Assembly: GCA_012840355.1 (NCBI GenBank)
Contig: DULN01000004.1
Coordinates: 1-64,000 of the forward strand
Direction of reading: 5' to 3'
From: Clostridiales bacterium
GTDB lineage: Bacteria > Bacillota > Clostridia > Oscillospirales > CAG-272
DNA length: 64,000 nucleotides
Of the stretch, positions 56,601-64,000 are shown piece by piece (the first letter of the stretch is position 1; the number at the start of each line of letters is the position of its first letter). The notes under the pieces are model-generated. The model saw only the letters and a list, made by a program, of their open reading frames with translations. It ran no database searches and was not told where the DNA came from. A program made the position numbers and the translations under genes.

Positions 56601-57513
56601 TGAAATAGTAGAGGCTGCTTTTGCAAAAGCGCCTGCGGCGGAACCGGATTTGGAGCCGCAGGCTGAAACTGAAGAAGCCCGGGGCGAAATCGACATAAAC
56701 GAAGTCGAGCGCTACAAAGAGCTTTTTTTGCAGAGGCTCGCGTTTTCCTACCGCTACAAAGCGCTTGAGAAAGTACCGGCAAAGCTTTCGGTCTCAGACC
56801 TATACCCCTCAATCCTCGACGAAGGCGAGGGCGAAGGCGCGCTTGAGATTAGGGAGCTATCGGTTGACGACGCTTTAGCTATTACGGGCGCCGGCATGCC
56901 CGATCAGCCGGAAGTCCAAAAATTTAAGCCCCCGCGGTTTTTGTCGGAGGAGCCCGAAACCGCCACCGCAGCCGAGCGCGGCACGGCGACGCATATTTTC
57001 ATGCAGTTTTGCGATTTCGATTTTGTCGAGCAATATGGGATCAAGGCGGAACTCGAGCGGCTGGTAGCACGCAAATTTATGACGCCCGCGCACGCGGAGC
57101 TTGTCGACATGCGCGCGGTACGGCGGTTTTTCGGCAGCCGGCTTTACCGTGAGATGCGCACGGCAAAGCGCCTTTTCCGCGAGGTGCGGTTCAACGTGCG
57201 CCTGCCCGCCTCTGAGTTTACGGAGGACGAAAAGCTAAAAAGGCTGCTTTTTGGCGAGCAGGTGCTCGTGCAGGGCGTCATCGACTGCTACTACGAGCTT
57301 CCCGACGGCAGGCTCAGGCTCGTCGACTACAAGACCGATTACATACCGAAAGAGCTGCGCGGCGACGTACGCGCGGCGGAAAAAATGCTCGCTGAGCGGC
57401 ACGCGCGGCAGCTCGGCTATTACGCGCGCGCGCTTGAGAAGCTCGCCTGCCGGAAGGTCGACCGCAAGATTTTATACTCTTTTTCGCTCGGCAGAGCCAT
57501 ATATCTTGACTGA
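53680..57513 (+). CDS. addA: ATP-dependent helicase-nuclease subunit A (AddA)
   Basis: 1277 aa from TTG 53680, 7 nt after GGAGG. A UvrD-type superfamily 1 helicase: ILVSAGAGTGKTSVLTERI (Walker A), MLIVTFTNAATEEL, DEIYIDEYQDTNELE (Walker B), FMVGDVKQSIYAFRGA, FLRANFRSDRPI, GVRIMSIHKSKGLEFPVVF and ALTRARERLYV. The C-terminal RecB-like nuclease has ERGTATHIFMQFCDF and QGVIDCYYE followed by LVDYKTD. With AddB it processes double-strand breaks for RecA. AddB, normally encoded just upstream, is absent from this window. The DUF1015 gene follows after 12 bp. Confidence 0.95.
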   Translation: MAKRNWTKEQLEAICCDAPDILVSAGAGTGKTSVLTERIIQRLCDDSRPADITRMLIVTFTNAATEELRLRVAEALRERLAAEPENRRLRRQLLLLPSAHIYTISSFCLGIVRANLSALGLPAGLRVCDEAESDLLAAEIMERVIDDFYEGICPCPTDFGEFCDAFVSDRDSRLAPMLMGLYKKLREYVAGVELLRQNAESLRSAASGGTDFMATAWGRSIAEELRAKLGYYVAVFERALEMFGGDEKLKKAYYAQFAEDLEFARALDSMLAGGAGYAEMREFIGGYKSSRLGQLRGYEKTPELELFRGARKEFSGGTSAKPVRETKPGGSDEFVKGIYHKYFSIEPGMLREVLAACALQCETLYSVLRVFEDRFMAEKRRRAIADFNDLERYAYRLLYDGNGNISDLASAVAADFDEIYIDEYQDTNELEDKVFAALAKAPAPGGDGARTRFMVGDVKQSIYAFRGAEPSLFAAYRSDPAVKTLFLRANFRSDRPIIEFANRVSEYIFTGTGSEVDYGEGDKLVLGKTTETKDIPVRVVLFDSSKGEDTGAADDGDDEEGIEVGVPVDGAEGEQEYGEPEFVADEIKRLVDSGEYRPDQIAILLRSTESRAVAYERALRSRGIGSTGGAEDFFERPEVLAMVCLLFAVNNPTRDIYLAGALRSPFFGFTLDDLVRIRRLLPPGGDELPFYFGGEDGEDTAGAAPAADGKALSLYEALVHYTKTTGFEKGKRFLEKLATYRKYAEANPADRVVRFIFRDIGAIAFAAGGGDPGEVMARRRSLLWLYDLARTFEHGQFRGLGSFAEYLEGLIETASTQPPADATAPGVRIMSIHKSKGLEFPVVFLCDCARRFNMQDFQKAAVLYDPRLGAAAKLGDSTGFGSIDTPVRSATALRIARRIRHEEMRALYVALTRARERLYVTATVKEPEKLLDEARANASILPAGARAAKVMGANNFISWIAGAFGGCDNEHAKIEIVEAAFAKAPAAEPDLEPQAETEEARGEIDINEVERYKELFLQRLAFSYRYKALEKVPAKLSVSDLYPSILDEGEGEGALEIRELSVDDALAITGAGMPDQPEVQKFKPPRFLSEEPETATAAERGTATHIFMQFCDFDFVEQYGIKAELERLVARKFMTPAHAELVDMRAVRRFFGSRLYREMRTAKRLFREVRFNVRLPASEFTEDEKLKRLLFGEQVLVQGVIDCYYELPDGRLRLVDYKTDYIPKELRGDVRAAEKMLAERHARQLGYYARALEKLACRKVDRKILYSFSLGRAIYLD

Positions 57514-57525
57514 ACGGAGAATGCT

Positions 57526-58725
57526 ATGCCAATCGACACCGCATTTTTGCCCGCCGACATACTGTTGCCCAAGGCGGGGTTTGAGAAGTGGTCGTGCATC
57601 GCGTGCGACCAGTACACTTCCGAGCCGGAATACTGGAGCGCCGTCGAGGAGCTTGTCGGCGGCGCGCCCTCGGCTTACCGGCTTATTTTGCCCGAAATTT
57701 ACCTCGACTTGCCCGACGTAGGCGAGCGGATAGAAAAGATTGTCGCCACAATGCAGGATTACCTTGAAGGCGGAGTCTTCGCCGAGTACAAAGACGCGTT
57801 CGTTTACGTCGAGCGCACCCTGCCAAACGGCGCCGTGCGGCGGGGGCTGGTGGGCAAGCTCGACCTTGAGGACTACGACTATACGGACGGCTCGCGTTCG
57901 CTAGTGCGCGCCACCGAGGGGACGGTGCTCTCGAGGATTCCGCCGCGCGTGAAGATTCGCGAGAATGCGCCGCTCGAGTTGCCGCATATTATGGTGCTTA
58001 TAAACGACCCCGGACGTACGGTCATCGAGCCGCTTTCGGGATTTTGCGCAAAGCCGCTATACGATTTTGAGCTTATGATGGGTGGCGGCAGGCTCCGCGG
58101 CTGGCTGGTGGACAAAAAAGCGCACGCCGGGACTCTCCGGGCAATCGCGGCGCTTGCCGAAGGCGAGTTCCCGCTGGTGTTCGCCATGGGCGACGGCAAC
58201 CATTCGCTCGCCGCAGCAAAAGCTTGCTATGAGGCTGAAAAAGCGCGAACCGGGCGGGCTGATTTGCCCTCTCGGTACGCGCTTGTAGAGCTTGTGAACA
58301 TCCACGACGAGGCGCTGGAGTTTGAGCCTATATATCGCGTGATGTTCGGCGTAGAGCCGGAGAATGTGCAAAAGGAGCTGCAAAAGGCGTTCGGTTCCTC
58401 GTGCGAGCCGAATGTGGAGTATGTGTTCCGGCATGGCGCCGGCAGGCTGTATGTGCCGGGGCTGGTGTGCGGTACGGTGCAGGAGTTCATCGATAGCTAT
58501 ATCGCCTCGCACCCGGGCGTGTCGGTAGACTATATCCACGGCGAAGCCGTGGTGCGCCGGCTTTGCTCCGAGCGCGGCGATACCTTTGGCTTTATCTTCG
58601 GCGGCATCGGCAAAGACGAGCTTTTCGAGTATGTCAGAATTCACGGCCCCTTGCCCCGCAAGACCTTCTCTATGGGCGAGGCGAAAAGCAAGCGGTACTA
58701 TACAGAGGCGAGAAGGATTAAGTAA
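57526..58725 (+). CDS. DUF1015 family protein
   Basis: 399 aa. PADILLPKAGFEKWSCIACD, PHIMVLINDPGRTVIEP, FAMGDGNHSLAAAKACYE and DTFGFIFGGIGKDELFEYV identify DUF1015. Members are widespread in anaerobes and have been linked to serine or amino acid metabolism by context, but no activity is settled. The conserved GDGNHS motif is presumably part of the active site. It starts 12 bp after addA and shares its transcript. It is cytoplasmic. Confidence 0.9.
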   Translation: MPIDTAFLPADILLPKAGFEKWSCIACDQYTSEPEYWSAVEELVGGAPSAYRLILPEIYLDLPDVGERIEKIVATMQDYLEGGVFAEYKDAFVYVERTLPNGAVRRGLVGKLDLEDYDYTDGSRSLVRATEGTVLSRIPPRVKIRENAPLELPHIMVLINDPGRTVIEPLSGFCAKPLYDFELMMGGGRLRGWLVDKKAHAGTLRAIAALAEGEFPLVFAMGDGNHSLAAAKACYEAEKARTGRADLPSRYALVELVNIHDEALEFEPIYRVMFGVEPENVQKELQKAFGSSCEPNVEYVFRHGAGRLYVPGLVCGTVQEFIDSYIASHPGVSVDYIHGEAVVRRLCSERGDTFGFIFGGIGKDELFEYVRIHGPLPRKTFSMGEAKSKRYYTEARRIK

Positions 58726-58732
58726 ATAAGTT

Positions 58733-58760
58733 CGGGGGAGATATCCCCCGTTTTTGTTTT
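58733..58760 (+). terminator. Terminator of addA-DUF1015
   Basis: Stem CGGGGGA / TCCCCCG with loop GATA, then TTTTTGTTTT. Confidence 0.85.
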
Positions 58761-58789
58761 GATGGAATCACCCAAATGTAATAAAATCA

Positions 58790-58818
58790 TAGGGGGACCT
58801 TTCAAAAAGTTCCCCCTA
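58790..58818. repeat. Dispersed palindrome, solo copy
   Basis: TAGGGGGACCTTTC / AAAAAGTTCCCCCTA, 15 bp before the methyltransferase stop. Confidence 0.75.
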
Positions 58819-58833
58819 AATATATCCTTCCAA

Positions 58834-60024
58834 CTACCAATCGAACACAAGCTTTGACGGGGCGACGCCGAGGAAAGCGCAAGCCTCCTCATAACGCCGT
58901 CGTGCATTTAGGTCGCGCGCGCGCGTTAATACCGCGCGGATAAGCGTGTTTTTAGGCGTCTCGACCGGGTCGACAAGCTCGACGGCGCTCACGCTGTACC
59001 CGTACGCCTCAAGGTACAGCACCCGCAGAGCGTCGGTAAACGCGTCGGTCAGCTTATGTTTTATTAGTGGCTGCGAGCACAGCGCGTCAAGGCCCGCCGG
59101 CGGCGTAGACATAAGGCCGTAAAGCTCATGCTGGCAGCACGGCGTCGAAAGGATAACCTTCGCGCCCGACTGCGCCGCCTTCGCAAGTACAATGTCCGTC
59201 GCGGTGTCGCATGCGTGCAGCGACAGCACAAGGTCAGGCTCGCGCTCGGGAGCAAACCCTTCGATGTCGCCGCAGATGAACGAAAGCCCGTCCCAGCCAA
59301 GCGTACCAGCGAGATTTTCGCAGTACTTGATGACGTCGTGCTTTCTGTCGACCCCTACCATTTTCACTTTGCGACCGAGGATAGAGGTAAGGTAATAATA
59401 CGCCGCGAAAGTGAGGTAGCTCTTCCCGCAGCAAAGGTCGAGCGCGTATATCTCGCCTTCGGCGGGCAGCCGCCCAACGACGTCCGCAAGGTACTCAAGG
59501 AAGCGGTTTATCTGCCGGTACTTCGGCCGCATTTTGTCAAAGATTTTACCCGCGCTGTCAGCAAGCCCCAGCGCTGAAAGGAACCCAAGATGGCTCCCCT
59601 CGTGCAAAATCACGTTTTTTTCGCGGTTATGCGCGCCGGGCGGCGTGGGAGCCGCAGCGCCCCCTTTTTTTGGGAGCTTTTTTGTTATTACAGGCGAGCC
59701 GTCCTTCGCGCGCCGCGCCTCAAAATCGCCGCGCAGCGTGGCGATGTTAAGCTGCGCGAAATCCGACAAAAGCAGATCGGCAAGCCTAGCCGGCGCGTCG
59801 GACGCGGGGATGTTTATGTGCCGCACCTTGCCGTCCTCGGTATATACCGCAAGCTGCAGCATAAGCCCGCCGCGGGAGCTTTCAAACAGCCTGCCCTCGG
59901 CGCGCCGCACGCTTGCCGTAACCCCAAAAGTGTCGCGCGCCGACTCCGAGGCGCGCGAAAGCGTAAGCCGGCGCATGTCGGCGACAGCGTCGGCTAGTTT
60001 TTGTTTTAATTCTTCTTTATCCAT
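58834..60024 (-). CDS. Class I SAM-dependent methyltransferase (METTL25 / Methyltransf_32 type)
   Basis: 396 aa from ATG 60024; a TTG two codons earlier is possible. An N-terminal helical and beta region (about 1-130) has LMLQLAVYTEDGKVRHINI. From about 140 the core has HEGSHLGFLSALGLAD, IYALDLCCGKSYLTFAAYYY (SAM-binding motif I), KMVGVDRKHDVIKYCENLA, VLSLHACDTATDIVLA and ILSTPCCQHELY. These fit the Methyltransf_32 family. The HACDT and CCQHEL boxes are diagnostic. The target is unknown; RNA or protein has been suggested for relatives. It is the second gene after a DUF6320 membrane protein, separated by 6 bp. Confidence 0.88.
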   Translation of the reverse strand: MDKEELKQKLADAVADMRRLTLSRASESARDTFGVTASVRRAEGRLFESSRGGLMLQLAVYTEDGKVRHINIPASDAPARLADLLLSDFAQLNIATLRGDFEARRAKDGSPVITKKLPKKGGAAAPTPPGAHNREKNVILHEGSHLGFLSALGLADSAGKIFDKMRPKYRQINRFLEYLADVVGRLPAEGEIYALDLCCGKSYLTFAAYYYLTSILGRKVKMVGVDRKHDVIKYCENLAGTLGWDGLSFICGDIEGFAPEREPDLVLSLHACDTATDIVLAKAAQSGAKVILSTPCCQHELYGLMSTPPAGLDALCSQPLIKHKLTDAFTDALRVLYLEAYGYSVSAVELVDPVETPKNTLIRAVLTRARDLNARRRYEEACAFLGVAPSKLVFDW

Positions 60025-60030
60025 TGGCAA

Positions 60031-60693
60031 CTATAAATGGAATCGCTTTTCAAGCTCGTATTTTATCTCGCCGCCCTTGAATAGCAGCAGGCCGACGAAC
60101 AGTATCAGGCTGCACGCCACACATATAATAGAGGGTATAGGAGTGCCAAGTATGCCCGTGAAATAAAACGCCAGCGGCACAAGCCCGCCCAGCCCGATAA
60201 GCAGCAGCGAGGCGATATAGTCGCCCGCGTCGCTGCGCAGCACAAGGCCCGCGACGATGATGGCAAGCATCGCGGCGGTGAAGGCAATCGGCAGCGCGTA
60301 GTCAATCGACCAGCCGCGCCAGCCGGTCACAAAATCCCAAATCACGCAAAATGCCGAAATCACCGCGGCTTGGTTCGCTATATAGCGCGCGATGCCCGAT
60401 TTGCGCCGGATTGAAAGATGCACTATAACCCAAAAGCAGCCGAGCCCCAAAAGCGCAAACAGCGACCACGCCCCGGTCCACGGCAGCATCAGGTTCACCG
60501 CCACGCATATTATCGCGGCTGAAACTGTGGCGAATAGAAGCCACCTAAAAAGCCGCTCAAATTGCCGGTACACCGACCTTGTGGGCGGAAACGGCTCGAA
60601 CTCTTCGCCCTCACCGGCGAGCCTGCCTTGGCAGAGCGGGCATAGCTCCGGATTGCCGCGCACGTTTACGTGGCATTTTTCACAGTATTTCAT
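60031..60693 (-). CDS. Zinc-ribbon membrane protein (DUF6320 type)
   Basis: 220 aa. An N-terminal zinc ribbon (YCEKCHVNV, LCPLCQGRL) precedes about six membrane helices beginning near residue 48. The layout matches DUF6320 proteins of Clostridia. The function is unknown. The stop lies next to the start of the methyltransferase gene, so the two are likely cotranscribed and perhaps translationally coupled. Confidence 0.8.
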   Translation of the reverse strand: MKYCEKCHVNVRGNPELCPLCQGRLAGEGEEFEPFPPTRSVYRQFERLFRWLLFATVSAAIICVAVNLMLPWTGAWSLFALLGLGCFWVIVHLSIRRKSGIARYIANQAAVISAFCVIWDFVTGWRGWSIDYALPIAFTAAMLAIIVAGLVLRSDAGDYIASLLLIGLGGLVPLAFYFTGILGTPIPSIICVACSLILFVGLLLFKGGEIKYELEKRFHL

Positions 60694-60811
60694 ACCCTAT
60701 CGCTTTTTATACCGGTTTTACTCACTACACACGGCGCGCCGGATAGTTGCGGCTTTCCCCGCCGTATGGGCGCGGCGGGGGCTTGTCATGCGCGCCGGTT
60801 AATATTGCGAT

Positions 60812-62281
60812 CTATTCAGATTCGCCGATATACACCTTGAGGATGGTCTCGAGGTTGGCGTTAAGCTTATTTTCAACCGACCTGAATGTCGAGGCGACCG
60901 CCGGCTTCGATTTGTCGACAAGGTCGCGGATTCGGAACGCCTCGCAGCCGGCATATAGCGGGACTTGGAAGAAGTAGCCGAACTGGTAGCTTATGCCCTT
61001 GCGGATTATATCGAGCATTTCGGCTGACTCCTCGTCGCGCGTGAACTTGACTTTGAGCGCGGTGTCAAAGTATGTAGGCACGACGCTCTTTAAGCTCGCC
61101 GCGTTGAGCGCCTCTATCAAGACGCCCGTCTTCTCGAGGTTCTTGGCATCTTTCGGCACGACCATAACGTTGTAGCCGTTCCACGACTGCGAGCGGTAAA
61201 GCTCCTGCGTTTCTTCCCATTTGGGGTACGGCAGTATGCCGAAATCGGTCTCGAGCCCGCGGAAGATTACCGCATAATCGAGCATGTCGGGATAAAACAG
61301 AGCGCGGCCGGCTACGAACATGTCATTGAGCGGGTTTTCCGTCATCGTCGAAACCATCTTAAAAGAGTAGACGCCCGGCGAGTTGTGTATAAAGTTTGAA
61401 AGCTTGTTTACTACGGTGTCGAACTTCGAGATGTCGGTGTTTATCATCGGCAGGCCGTCCGGCCCCGGCACCGTTATCGGGATTTCAAACGCCGAGTAAT
61501 ACGCGTCGGCGATGTTGCCGAAGTCGGTGGCAAGCCCGTAAAGGTCGCCGTCGTCCTCCTTGCCGTTGCCGTTGACGTCGGAATAGACGTTTGCCGAAAG
61601 CTCGATTAGCTTGTCAACAGTCCATTTGCCGTCGCGCACGAGCTGGTAGAGGTCGGGCAAATTGTAGTCTGTGGCGAGCTGCTTGTTGAAGAAGTATACG
61701 AAAAGGTGTTTCCAGACCGTCAGCGTGTAGTCGCCGACGAGGTAAAGGAGTTTGCCGTTGATTGTGATTTGGCTTATTATGTCGTGATAATAGTATTCGG
61801 CGTCAAGGTCGACCGCCGGTAGCTCGTGGATGTTAACAAGGTAATCTGCGAGGCCTGTGCTGCACATGTACGCCTGATAACCGAGCACAAGGTCGAACGA
61901 GCCGCCGCCCGCCGCGACTTCGTCCATCAGCGTTTTCATGAACGATTCGCGCTGGGGCCAGTTGCCCTCTATAGCGTAGCGCTGGATTTTCACGTTAAAG
62001 CGCTCGCTAACCTCGAGGTTGCGGCGGTAGATTTCGTCTTCGACTATGTCGCCGGAAAGCTCGTCGACGCCGGCTTCGTACTCGGTGTCTTTGCGGCAGA
62101 GCACGACGAAATCCTCGCCGCCGAAATTGTAGTCGCCTAGGCTGTCAAGGTACGGGCAGGTCTCTTCTTCGGTAGTTGCGGCTGCGGTGTCGCTCGTTTT
62201 GGTGCTTGCCTTCTCAGAGCAAGAGAAAAGCGGCAAAAATGCAGCGGTAACCGCAAGAAACAGGGCTAATATGCGCTTCAT
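60812..62281 (-). CDS. Extracellular solute-binding lipoprotein (ABC sugar-binding type)
   Basis: 489 aa. The lipoprotein signal ends in FLPLFSC. A Thr/Ala/Glu linker follows, then a two-lobe body resembling the protein at 26,728: SERFNVKIQRYAIEG, SFDLVLGYQAYM, YFFNKQLATDYNLPDLYQ and LKVKFTRDEESAEMLDII. Residues about 234-245 read DVNGNGKEDDGD, a perfect EF-hand-like calcium loop. No permease genes are adjacent. It lies 49 bp after manA on the same strand, so a mannose-containing ligand is possible but only inferred. It is anchored outside the membrane. Confidence 0.88.
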   Translation of the reverse strand: MKRILALFLAVTAAFLPLFSCSEKASTKTSDTAAATTEEETCPYLDSLGDYNFGGEDFVVLCRKDTEYEAGVDELSGDIVEDEIYRRNLEVSERFNVKIQRYAIEGNWPQRESFMKTLMDEVAAGGGSFDLVLGYQAYMCSTGLADYLVNIHELPAVDLDAEYYYHDIISQITINGKLLYLVGDYTLTVWKHLFVYFFNKQLATDYNLPDLYQLVRDGKWTVDKLIELSANVYSDVNGNGKEDDGDLYGLATDFGNIADAYYSAFEIPITVPGPDGLPMINTDISKFDTVVNKLSNFIHNSPGVYSFKMVSTMTENPLNDMFVAGRALFYPDMLDYAVIFRGLETDFGILPYPKWEETQELYRSQSWNGYNVMVVPKDAKNLEKTGVLIEALNAASLKSVVPTYFDTALKVKFTRDEESAEMLDIIRKGISYQFGYFFQVPLYAGCEAFRIRDLVDKSKPAVASTFRSVENKLNANLETILKVYIGESE

Positions 62282-62330
62282 ACCGTATTCCTTTCCCCGC
62301 GCTCTCGGCGGCTGTGGTTTTATTTTATTT

Positions 62331-63239
62331 TTATTTAGATGCGGTTATAATTATCTCCGCGTCGCCCATTACGCCGATTGTGCCAAAGCCTTTCGGGACA
62401 AAATAGCTGTAGCCTATAGCTAGCTCCTCGGTTTTACCGAATGCTGTGAGAGTGCCGCTGCCGGAAAGGCACAGGACGTTTGCGTACTCGTCCTCCGCAG
62501 CTTTATACTCGAGCGAGCCGTTTACTTTGTATTTATTTACCCTGAACAGCTCGCACGATGCAAGCAGCGTTTCGTCGCGCTCGCACGGCACGCTGAACCG
62601 GGCCGCCTCTATCTCTTCCTCCGTAAAATCGCGGATGACGCCCATTGCCTCGTCGACATGCAGCTGGCGGAGGCTGCCGTCCTTCTGGCGGCGGTTATAG
62701 TCATATACCCTGTACGTGACGTTCGAGTTCTGCTGGATTTCCGCTATCAGTATGCCCGCGCCGATAGCGTGCACCAGCCCTTGCGGGATAAAGTACACCT
62801 CGCCGGGCTTGACGGGAACATAGTTCAGTAGCTCCTCAACCTTCCCCTCCGCGAGCGCGGCGCGGAACTTTGGCTCGTTAAACTTCTCTTTCAACCCGTA
62901 TACGATGCTCGCGCCGGGCTCGGCGTCTATTATATACCACATCTCGGTCTTTACCGGATGCACCTGAATCGACAGCTTGTCCGCGGCGTCGATGAGTTTT
63001 ATCATTATCCTAAAATCGGTGGTGTTCGCGTCGACGCCGAGATAGTCGCCGAGCGTCATGCCGGCGTATGGGCCGTTTAGTATTTTGCTGTTGCCTTCGG
63101 GGTGGACCGTGAGGGCCCACGCTTCCGCGAGGTTCTCGCCGTCGAATTTGATTTTATAGTTTTCAATCAGCCTTCGGCCGCCCCAAATTATCTGTTTGCA
63201 CACCGGCTCAAGCCGAAGCGGGTATTTTTCTCGCTCCAA
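62331..63239 (-). CDS. manA: Mannose-6-phosphate isomerase, class I
   Basis: 302 aa, the short Firmicutes form. It interconverts mannose-6-P and fructose-6-P with zinc. Motifs: KQIIWGGRRL, LAEAWALTVHPEGNS, IKLIDAADKLSIQVHP (zinc-binding His), EMWYIIDAEPGA, VPVKPGEVYFIPQGLVHAIG (second zinc cluster), EIQQNSNVTYRVYDYNR (catalytic Arg). It probably forms a unit with the downstream binding-protein gene, which would link mannose uptake to glycolysis. Confidence 0.94.
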   Translation of the reverse strand: MEREKYPLRLEPVCKQIIWGGRRLIENYKIKFDGENLAEAWALTVHPEGNSKILNGPYAGMTLGDYLGVDANTTDFRIMIKLIDAADKLSIQVHPVKTEMWYIIDAEPGASIVYGLKEKFNEPKFRAALAEGKVEELLNYVPVKPGEVYFIPQGLVHAIGAGILIAEIQQNSNVTYRVYDYNRRQKDGSLRQLHVDEAMGVIRDFTEEEIEAARFSVPCERDETLLASCELFRVNKYKVNGSLEYKAAEDEYANVLCLSGSGTLTAFGKTEELAIGYSYFVPKGFGTIGVMGDAEIIITASK

Positions 63240-63310
63240 TAATAAGACCTCCGAAGTTTTTTATTTTTTAGCCATTATAGCACGGCGGACATAGTTTCGC
63301 AAGTGTTTCG

Positions 63311-63366
63311 GGGATATAGGGGGCTTTTTATGCTTTAGGGGGAACTTTAAAAAGAGTTACCCCTCC
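63311..63366 (+). repeat. Dispersed palindrome copy
   Basis: GGGATATAGGGGGCTTTTT, then AGGGGGAACTTT / AAGAGTTACCCCT (63,337-63,364). A further CTTTAAA-AAGGGG pair lies at 63,370-63,416. No gene is supported in 63,240-63,493. Confidence 0.6.
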
Positions 63367-63493
63367 TCCTTAAAGAAGGGGATACGCCGTGATGGCACAG
63401 CCTCTTTAAAAAAGGGATTACAGCATACTCGCATATTTTCCGACGGTGCCGAATATGATTTTTCCGCCGAAAATATTTGCGGGGAAATAAGCT

Positions 63494-64000
63494 ATGGATA
63501 AAACTGAAACCGGTACGGCACTAGACGCTGTGTTTTTTGTTCTAAAGCTCGCCGTAATATCGATAGTTTTAACGCTTGCGGCAATTGCTATAAGCTTTAT
63601 AGGGTGGAAACTTGGGCAAACTACGACAAAAGGCGAAGCCGAAACGGCAGGCACCGCGCCCGGCATGTTCGCGGGCGGCGGCATGCGCATTATTGTCGAC
63701 GCCGGGCACGGCGGTCGTGACGGCGGCGCGGTCAGCATCACGGGCACGCCCGAGAAAACGCTAAACCTTGAAATCTCGCTTACGCTTGCCGAGCTTTTGC
63801 GGGCCGTCGGGTTTGAAACGATTGAAACCCGCACTACCGACGACGTCGTCGGCGGCGAGGCGCCGAAAGGCTCGCGCAAGCTCGCGGACCTGAAAGCGCG
63901 GCTCGATATTGCGCTCGCCAATCCCGACGCGCCGCTGGTGAGCATTCATATGAACAAATTCGCGAGCCCGCTCCCAAAAGGGCTTCAGGTTTGGTACTCG
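63494..64000 (+). CDS. N-acetylmuramoyl-L-alanine amidase, CwlD-like (partial, runs off the window)
   Basis: 169 codons visible, open at the window end. A membrane anchor (about residues 15-37) precedes an Amidase_3 domain: MRIIVDAGHGGRDGGAV carries the first zinc His, TLNLEISLTLAELLRAVGFE follows, and VSIHMNKF holds the second zinc His. It cleaves the amide bond between muramic acid and the stem peptide outside the membrane. The size and anchor fit CwlD-type amidases that help make spore cortex muramic lactam. An in-frame stop two codons upstream fixes the start at ATG 63494. Confidence 0.88.
   Translation, partial: MDKTETGTALDAVFFVLKLAVISIVLTLAAIAISFIGWKLGQTTTKGEAETAGTAPGMFAGGGMRIIVDAGHGGRDGGAVSITGTPEKTLNLEISLTLAELLRAVGFETIETRTTDDVVGGEAPKGSRKLADLKARLDIALANPDAPLVSIHMNKFASPLPKGLQVWYS

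Overview
The window looks like chromosome of an uncultured, probably gut-dwelling member of the Clostridia (Bacillota). The grounds are a CotF-like spore coat protein, a Firmicutes-type rpmG-secE-nusG-rplK-rplA cluster, AddA-type helicase-nuclease, CwlD-like amidase, GTP-dependent PEP carboxykinase, and sigma-A promoters (TTGACA-17-TATAAT) with strong AGGAGG ribosome binding sites. GC is fairly high for the group by eye. I cannot place it to genus. No phage, transposase, CRISPR array, rRNA or plasmid function is visible; this is ordinary chromosome rich in glycan-use genes.

Layout. 0-9 kb (minus strand): cytochrome-b5-like protein, CotF-like protein, HflX, a CPBP membrane protease, the ribosomal/secretion operon, a candidate structured RNA, and phosphoglucomutase. 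9.6-15.2 kb: a divergent UroD-like / TIM-barrel pair, then a surface acetylation operon (AlgX/DHHW protein, MBOAT acyltransferase, lipoprotein). 15.4-19.5 kb: three paralogous secreted discoidin-like proteins; a fourth lies at 33.7 kb. 19.8-28.2 kb (plus strand): FtsX/LolD-like ABC exporter, tRNA-Ser(CGA), sugar oxidoreductase, RsmI, MFS transporter, sugar-binding lipoprotein. 28.3-31.1 kb: a zinc/cadmium efflux locus (P-type ATPase, HMA protein, CadC-like repressor) with two operators. 31.4-43.1 kb: pckG, GH5, TIM barrel, DtxR-like regulator, a frameshifted XRE regulator, DUF1848, sialidase-like protein, flavodoxin, GH29 fucosidase, SAH hydrolase. 43.2-50.2 kb: a large membrane-anchored DUF5722-like protein and a Gfo/Idh - TIM barrel - Gfo/Idh operon. 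50.3-64 kb: diguanylate cyclase, SGNH hydrolase, histidine phosphatase, addA-DUF1015, methyltransferase-DUF6320, mannose-6-phosphate isomerase with a second sugar-binding lipoprotein, and the start of a cell-wall amidase.

How it fits together. Solute-binding lipoproteins, anchored discoidin and DUF5722-like proteins would capture glycans outside the cell. GH5, GH29 and sialidase-like enzymes without signal peptides would cleave imported oligosaccharides in the cytoplasm. Oxidoreductases, epimerases, ManA and phosphoglucomutase would pass the sugars to glycolysis, with PEPCK at the PEP node. No permease partner of the binding proteins lies in the window.

The two most unusual signals are (1) a modular dispersed intergenic repeat, whose ends carry a palindrome around GGGGGAACTTTTT-N-AAAAAGTTCCCCC, found some 17 times and often beside gene 3' ends, and (2) the four-member discoidin family with shared promoters, terminators and C-terminal anchors.
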